In this document: piece by piece, positions 58,810-64,000 of the stretch
Layout of the letters: every line of letters begins with the position of its first letter
Numbering within the stretch: position 1 is the stretch's first letter
From: Spirochaetales bacterium Spiro_12
Lineage (GTDB): Bacteria; Spirochaetota; Spirochaetia; Treponematales; Rectinemataceae
Direction: 5' to 3'
Assembly (NCBI GenBank): GCA_001603165.1
Contig: LVBN01000048.1
Coordinates: 29,480-93,479 of the forward strand
Length of the DNA stretch: 64,000 nt
The notes under the pieces: generated by a model
Database searches by the model: none
What the model was told of the DNA's origin: nothing
The model's input: the letters and a program-made list of their open reading frames with translations, nothing else
Translations under genes and position numbers: made by a program

Positions 58810-61800
58810 CTAATTCGGATACTCCGGAAGTCCCTTCTCCGAATCCACATCCTCGGTAATCCCAGGAGGAACGATCTCGTCGGGCTCGTTTGCCCTCTTG
58901 TTTTTTTCGGCCAGCAGGGCCGCCTCGGCGATCCGCTCGGACTTCTTGTTGATTTCGTGGATTGTCTTGAATACGTACTCCCTATCCTGGCCTTCGAAAT
59001 CCAGGCGAGGCATGAGACGGGAGAAAAAGCCCTGGACGAAATGCTCCATCCGGGAGACCTGGTCGATGTAGTTGGATTCGTGGTTGAGCATCATCACCGT
59101 ACAGGGAAGCGGCCGGTTGTAACTGCCTATCACCCTGAAACCGAGTTTTTCGTACATGCGGATAAGCTTTGTCTCGTCGCTGAACACATCCAAGAAAATC
59201 GTGTCCACATCCCTGCCGCGGATATAGAGGTAGGCGAGCACCATGAGACTGAAGGGAACGATGGATCCCCGCTCTTCCCGGATTATCGCGAGACGATCGA
59301 TCTCGGCGTAGGGTTTTCCGTCCAGATACGGAGAAATATCGAAATTTTTCTGAATCGGGATCTTACCTTCCAGGGCGCTCAAATGAAGCGTGGTGGTTCC
59401 CACAGGCTGCATGCCTTTATAGGCGAGAACATGGAAAGCGTTTTCGTCCTCGCTCCTGCGGATGGTCTCCTCGAGATAGCCTTTTTCCCCCACGAGGATT
59501 TTACGCTGAAGGTAGAACGAATCCTCGATCTGCCGCGGGTCCTTGGCGTGCAAAAAGCGTATCTTGTTCCTTTCCATATTGGCCGCCGGCAGGATGATGC
59601 GAAAGGTCGTTCCCTTTTTCTCCTTGGAGTCTATGAGAATTCTCCCGCCCAGCTTGGAGATGATGTGATGGGCGATTGAAAGGCCCAACCCCGTGCCGGC
59701 GCCCGGATCCTTGGTGGTGAAGAAGGGGTTGAACACCTTATCGAGGTTTTCCTTCTGTATGCCCAGTCCTGTATCCTGAACGGTGATTATCACATCGGCT
59801 TCCTCCTGCTTCACCCCCAGGCTCAGGGTTCCGTCGCCGTTCATCGCCTGGACGGCGTTTACGATGAGGTTCAGGAATACCTGCTGAAGCTCGGTGGAAT
59901 TGGCCTGCACTTCGCTGGATTGGTCGTAATCCTTTTTCACCAACACCGATCCGAAATCGATGCCGCGCATCGCGAGCTTGAGGGAGTTTTCGAGGATGGT
60001 GACGGGCTTCACGAAATCGGTTTGGCTCTTGGTTTTTCTTGAGTACACCATGAGGTCGCGTATGACTTCCGCGGCGTTCTGCGCGTATCTGATGATATCC
60101 TGCGCGTATTCGCGCAACCTGGAATCCTCGGGCGTCTCGGGGAGCATGAGGTCGGCGGTGCCTAAAATCGCCCCCAGGGGGTTGTTGATCTCGTGCGCGA
60201 TGCCCGACACCAATGTGCCGATGCCGGCCAACTTCTCGGACTGTACGAGTTCTTCCTGCAACGTCTTCTGCTTCGTGATGTCCTGGAAAAATTCGAGGAA
60301 TATGGGCGAGGAGGATTTTGGCACCGAAATAGGATAAAAATTCAGGGAGAAGGTGAGCAAGCCCTTCACGTCCTGGCGCTCGGAGTTGAAAGGCAGTCTC
60401 GTGTGCAGGCAATCCTGGGCGAGACACTCGATGCAAGGCCTGTCCCTGTTGAAAAAGGCCTTGTAACATTTGTTGCCGATGAGCTCCTCGGCGGATTTTT
60501 CAAAATACCGTCGGGCGGCGTAATTCACTTCGATGATATTGTAATTAATATCCTGAATGGATATGGGCGTGGTTATGCCGTCGAAAAAGGCTTCCAGCTT
60601 ATTTCTGCTTATCTCCAGCTGATTATTTATATTCTGCAGCCGCTTTTGCTGCTGACGCAGGCGTTCGAAGGTTATGGCGTTTTCCAAAGCCACCGAGCAT
60701 TGGACGCTCAGCAGCTGGAGCATCTCGATATCGAACTGATTGTAGTAATCCTTATCCACCTGGGGGCCCAGCACGATAAAGCCGTTGAGTCGTTCCTTGA
60801 ACTTAAGGGGAAGCACGAGGCTGGCCTTTATCGTCTCGCCGTTCCCGCCTTTTTCGAGGGGTATTTCGATCATCCGCTGGGGCTGGTAGAGGTATTGGAC
60901 ATCGCTCTTGTCCGCTCCCTGGTGAACGGTGAAACTGCGCACCAGGTCGCTACCGCGCTTCAGGCTGATGGATTGATCCTGCCCCTCCACCAAGCCTCCG
61001 GCAAAGGGCAGCTTCTTGGCGACATTTATTTTGTAATTTCTGTCGTTAAAGTCGTTGACCAGCATGAGCGCCCACTCCAATCCGAAGGTGGACATGATTT
61101 TTTCGATAGTGAGGTTTCCCAGGGTTTCCAGATCCACGATGGAGGTGAGACTGGCCGAAAAAACCCGCAAGCTCTGGTAATAGGTGAAGGTCTTGCCTCC
61201 GTAAATCCTCTCTAGAAAGGAGAGCGTGGTCGTCCGCAGGGGCGAGAGGACGATGGAAGTTATGAAGCCGAGGATGAGGGCCAGAAGGAGGATTCTGGGA
61301 AAAGGGATATTCTTATTGAGGTGAAATACCGGCACGAAGAAAAAGAGGAACAGGGCGCCGGTCAAAAGGGAGACGAAAAAGGTGAGGAGAATGTTGAGCA
61401 CCGTGGAGGAATAATGGATGAGCCGGTACTTGTAGACAGCGAAGAAAATGATAGCGGCGTTTATCGTGGCCGCCATGAGGTCGATGGGGTATCTGCCCAA
61501 GGGTTTGTACAAATTGACGGCGACGCCGCCGATGATGGTGACCGCTCCGTAGATCAGCAGTTTCAAGGTTTTGCGCTTGAAGCGATTTTCGCTCTCCATG
61601 AGCTGCTTGGCCAGGATGATGATGGAGAGGCCCAGGAAAAAATACGCCAGGGAATACGAAACGACAGCTCCGGAGCCCAGGACATAGTAAAAGCCATCCG
61701 CATCGAAACCCGCGGCGGTGACCACTTTGGAACTCAGGTTGAGATAGGCCATGAAGAAGTAGAGTATGTAACCCGCGTAGAGAAATACCCTGTACCGTCG

Positions 61801-62076
61801 CTTTTCCGTACCCGAAAGATGGATCATCGTGGCCAGGAATGATATGGGACCTCCGAAAAGCCCCATGAGCATGACCTTGTTCCATAGCAAGGGAGTGAGA
61901 ATGCCCGTGTTGGCGTGCATCATGAAAGAGCCGAAACTCCATAGGGCCATGAAAAACATGTACTGGAGAAAGGACCCGTCCACTTTGTCCTTTCGGCTAT
62001 ACAGGCCGAAGACGATAAAGACGATATATATGATAAAGGATAGTGCTGGAATTAGCGATGAAGCGTCCAGAATCAT
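58810..62076 (-). CDS. Giant hybrid sensor: membrane histidine kinase fused to N-acyltransferase domain
   Basis: A 1088-residue protein. In order: eight or nine membrane helices (about 7-280), a GAF domain (about 313-470), a PAS domain (about 493-603) with a Cys cluster (Cys537, 548, 551, 556), and HisKA with His628 in [10 protein letters not shown]. The ATPase domain (about 723-831) has [15 protein letters not shown] and GTGLGLS. A C-terminal GNAT-fold domain (about 836-998) follows. That domain shows [30 protein letters not shown], the E-x-x-R pattern (Glu925, Arg928 in EIDRLAI) and [10 protein letters not shown]. This is the layout of AHL-synthase/FeeM-type N-acyltransferases. ATG 62076 with AGGGG upstream is preferred over GTG 62142. 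The output of the kinase is probably the divergent HD-GYP regulator. Confidence 0.9.
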
Positions 62077-62132
62077 GCCGAAATCCCCTGTTTTTAACAA
62101 TGTCTGGCAAAACTCGGGGTATTGTAGCACAA

Positions 62133-62138
62133 TATGTA
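62133..62138 (+). promoter_or_regulatory. -10 element of the ICMT-like gene
   Basis: TATGTA ends 5 nt before the ATG at 62144, with no ribosome site between. It lies in the 67-bp gap between divergent signalling genes. Confidence 0.35.
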
Positions 62139-62143
62139 ACACA

Positions 62144-62755
62144 ATGGTACTAAATTCTTCGATAACGGTGGGTTTTTCTCTGCTTTTGCTGGCGGAGCTG
62201 CTGGAAATACGGGGGACAAGGGCTTCGCGGACAATCCGCGGCCTCGGCTACCTCTTTGTCGTCATGGCCCTCCTCCTCTTCGTCTATCCCGTAGCGGGAG
62301 CGGCCGTACAGATCCCGGCCCGTCGGGATATCGCTTCGGAAGCGGGCGCGGGGGCCGTCGCCTTTTTAACCGGGCGGCCCGTCCTGTTCTATCTGCTCCT
62401 CGCTTTCTCCCTCATTTCCGCCGCGATGCTGATTTGGACAGTTTTCTTGGAACTCGCCCTGGGAAAGAAAAAATTCAAGCTCAGGAGCAGGGAGGTATTT
62501 AGTCGGGGCTCCTATGGGATTTGCAGACACCCGGGATTCTGGTGGCTAGCCTTCCACCTGTTGCCCCTGGGCATTATCAGAGGTCTTGTGCCCTCTATTT
62601 TCTCCATGCTTCTCATGGTATTCTTCAACTTTGTGTTGGTTATGGTTCAGGATCAGTATAGCTTTCCCAGGTTTTTCAAGGATTACGAGGCGTACCGAAA
62701 AAAGGTGCCCTTTCTTATACCGCGGTTTATAAAAAAGGGTTTTCGTCTCCAATAA
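62144..62755 (+). CDS. ICMT-like (isoprenylcysteine carboxyl methyltransferase family) membrane protein
   Basis: A 203-residue membrane protein with four to five helices. The C-terminal [10 protein letters not shown] and [17 protein letters not shown] blocks are the SAM-binding features of the ICMT/phospholipid methyltransferase group. The usual Glu preceding the FxxxYxxY block is Asp ([10 protein letters not shown]). It may methylate a lipid or small hydrophobic molecule. The long open frame from 61829 overlaps the divergent kinase gene and is rejected. It lies 50 bp before the HD-GYP regulator and is probably cotranscribed. Confidence 0.75.
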   Translation: MVLNSSITVGFSLLLLAELLEIRGTRASRTIRGLGYLFVVMALLLFVYPVAGAAVQIPARRDIASEAGAGAVAFLTGRPVLFYLLLAFSLISAAMLIWTVFLELALGKKKFKLRSREVFSRGSYGICRHPGFWWLAFHLLPLGIIRGLVPSIFSMLLMVFFNFVLVMVQDQYSFPRFFKDYEAYRKKVPFLIPRFIKKGFRLQ

Positions 62756-62805
62756 AACGCGTTCCGGAAAGACGGAAGTCCGCCGGACTATGATGGAAGG
62801 ACAAC

Positions 62806-63873
62806 ATGACAGGCAGCACGCGGCATACAGTCCTTGTGGTCGACGACGATCCGGCCATAAGAAAGGTTCTCTCCCTTGGTTTGGAGAGATTGGGCTTCAC
62901 GGTTCGGCTCGCATCCAACGGACAGGAAGCCCTTGACCTGCTGACCTCCGCCGGACTGGATCCCGACTGCGTGCTTCTGGACATACGAATGCCGATTCTG
63001 TCGGGCAAGGAAGCCCTTCCCAAAATACGCGGACTTTTCCCCCTCACGCCGGTGATCATGCTCACCGCCTATAACGATCTGGCCACAGGCCTGGACGCGA
63101 TGAAAAACGGCGCCTTCGATTATCTTGTGAAGCCCAGCCGCATGGAGCACATCGCGGATGTGATAGGCAAAGCTATTCGTTATAGGGAAATAATGCGGGA
63201 AAAATTCGAACTGGATAGGAAAAAAGAGGAATATCGATTATCCCTCGAACGCAGCATCGAATCCACCGCGCTGGAATTGAACGAAACCTATCGAAAGCTC
63301 AAAACCGCAAACATGCAGACCGTCCAGGCCTTGGCGGAAACCATAGAGGCCAAGGACCAGTACACCCAGGGACATTGCGAACGGGTGAAAAACCTTTCGC
63401 TGAAGCTTGCTCAAAAGCTCGCCCTTCCCGACGGCCAAATGGAAGCCCTGGAAATCGCGGCCCTCCTTCACGACATCGGGAAAATCGGTATCCCCGAGCG
63501 GATTCTCAATAAATCGGGGCCCCTGGAGCCCGAAGAAAACGAAGTGATCAAAATGCACCCTATCATCGGGGCGCAGATACTTTCCATAGTGGAATTATTC
63601 GCCAAGGCGGTGAACGGAGTACGGCACCATCACGAGCGTTGGGACGGCCAGGGATACCCGGACGGAATCGCCGGCGAGGATATCGACCCTTTGGCGAGAA
63701 TAATCTCCCTGGCCGACACCTTCGACGCCATGGCCCAGACGAGACCCTACAGGGGAGCCTTGCCCATGGAAACGATCCTGGAAGAGATCCGCGCCCAAAG
63801 GAACAAGCAATTCGCGCCGGAGGTGGTGGACGCCTTTTTTGACGCCCGGCTCTACGAAGACTATCTACGCTGA
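62806..63873 (+). CDS. Response regulator with HD-GYP domain (RpfG-like)
   Basis: A 355-residue regulator. A receiver domain (about 8-122) has VVDDDPA, phospho-acceptor Asp in LLDIRMPILSG and Lys in VKPSRME. A coiled helix (about 125-170) joins a full HD-GYP domain with LLHDIGKIGIPE and HHERWDGQGYPDG, the metal- and substrate-binding signatures for c-di-GMP hydrolysis. GGAAGGAC precedes the ATG. Its likely kinase is the divergent giant sensor. Confidence 0.95.
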   Translation: MTGSTRHTVLVVDDDPAIRKVLSLGLERLGFTVRLASNGQEALDLLTSAGLDPDCVLLDIRMPILSGKEALPKIRGLFPLTPVIMLTAYNDLATGLDAMKNGAFDYLVKPSRMEHIADVIGKAIRYREIMREKFELDRKKEEYRLSLERSIESTALELNETYRKLKTANMQTVQALAETIEAKDQYTQGHCERVKNLSLKLAQKLALPDGQMEALEIAALLHDIGKIGIPERILNKSGPLEPEENEVIKMHPIIGAQILSIVELFAKAVNGVRHHHERWDGQGYPDGIAGEDIDPLARIISLADTFDAMAQTRPYRGALPMETILEEIRAQRNKQFAPEVVDAFFDARLYEDYLR

Positions 63874-63925
63874 GGATTCACCGCTGCGTTGAATTTCACA
63901 ACCGACCAGGACCGATCTCAAGCGA

Positions 63926-64000
63926 TCAGAACCGATAGGTAAAGCGCCCCGGTACGGTTTCGCCGGTCTTGTTCCAGAAAACCGAGCGCTTGAAACCGTA
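63926..64000 (-). CDS. C-terminus of a probable outer-membrane protein (5' end outside window)
   Basis: On the minus strand 24 codons run from the window edge to a TGA at 63928-63926, ending VPGRFTYRF. The aromatic last strand with terminal Phe resembles an outer-membrane beta-barrel end. Only this fragment is visible, so the call is tentative. Confidence 0.4.
   Translation of the reverse strand, partial: YGFKRSVFWNKTGETVPGRFTYRF

Noticed and set aside
57622..59679. A 685-codon open frame on the plus strand spanning Gfo/Idh and the end of the kinase gene
   Set aside because: It overlaps two convincingly annotated genes in other frames, has no family motif, and is a typical GC-rich shadow frame.
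61829..62143. N-terminal extension of the ICMT-like frame
   Set aside because: This part overlaps the start of the divergent giant kinase gene and is not membrane-like; ATG 62144 fits the hydrophobic N-terminus.

Overview
The window looks like a GC-rich chromosomal segment of a diderm bacterium, most likely a spirochaete of the Treponema/Spirochaeta type. That assignment is an inference. It rests on the EF-G subtype, several lipobox proteins with LPP20-like domains, an HAE3/RND exporter followed by a LolA-like protein and a beta-barrel (a triad familiar from treponemes), SecF and PstA forms with enlarged periplasmic domains, and a TAXI-TRAP transporter. There is no prophage, transposase, integrase, CRISPR array or rRNA. 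Two tRNA genes are present, Ala-GGC and Cys-GCA.

Layout. 1-2.1 kb: C-terminal part of an EF-G gene and a small P-loop ATPase. 2.1-6.4 kb (minus): an overlapping operon of THUMP RNA methyltransferase, zwf, pgl and a secreted GH16-like protein. 6.5-7.7 kb: azlCD and tRNA-Ala. 8.1-15.5 kb (minus): a complete phosphate regulon, pstSCAB-phoU-phoB-phoR, with a direct-repeat Pho-box candidate upstream. 15.7-22.7 kb: a TAXI-TRAP transporter, a GntR regulator, and a divergent thiamine-diphosphate enzyme plus aminotransferase, read as one catabolic module of unknown substrate. 22.8-26.5 kb: acyltransferase, rhomboid protease, an unusual membrane CHASE-receiver protein and tRNA-Cys. 26.6-33.6 kb: secF-secD-yajC, carbamate kinase, ispH, nitroreductase and uridine kinase. 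33.6-40.7 kb: an NapH-like 4Fe-4S membrane protein with a partner, and envelope proteins including three lipoproteins. 40.9-48.4 kb: 2'-5' RNA ligase, a 46-codon ORF plus pirin, and a TetR-controlled RND/LolA-like/beta-barrel operon. 48.5-58.8 kb: lipid kinase, a CUT1 sugar ABC transporter, a RpiR regulator, and gnd with a PfkB kinase, a Zn alcohol dehydrogenase and a Gfo/Idh oxidoreductase. 58.8-64 kb: a giant sensor kinase carrying an acyltransferase domain, an ICMT-like membrane protein, an HD-GYP response regulator, and the end of a probable outer-membrane protein.

How it fits together. zwf and pgl at the start and gnd at 54 kb together make the oxidative pentose phosphate pathway. gnd sits in a sugar or sugar-acid locus with its own importer and RpiR regulator. 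The Pst-Pho block is a self-contained phosphate-sensing unit. Several genes encode envelope biogenesis functions (SecDF-YajC, lipoproteins, RND export, acyl transfer).

Most unusual content. (1) The sensor kinase at 58.8-62.1 kb ends in a GNAT/N-acyltransferase domain with the E-x-x-R signature of acyl-homoserine-lactone synthases and FeeM-type enzymes. It is divergent from an HD-GYP response regulator, so it could be a combined signal synthase and receptor feeding c-di-GMP turnover. (2) A membrane CHASE sensor is joined directly to a receiver domain with no kinase. (3) A set of genes lacks a Shine-Dalgarno sequence and has a -10-like hexamer 5-7 nt before the ATG, suggesting leaderless mRNAs. 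(4) A 19-bp perfect inverted repeat lies inside the GH16-like gene.
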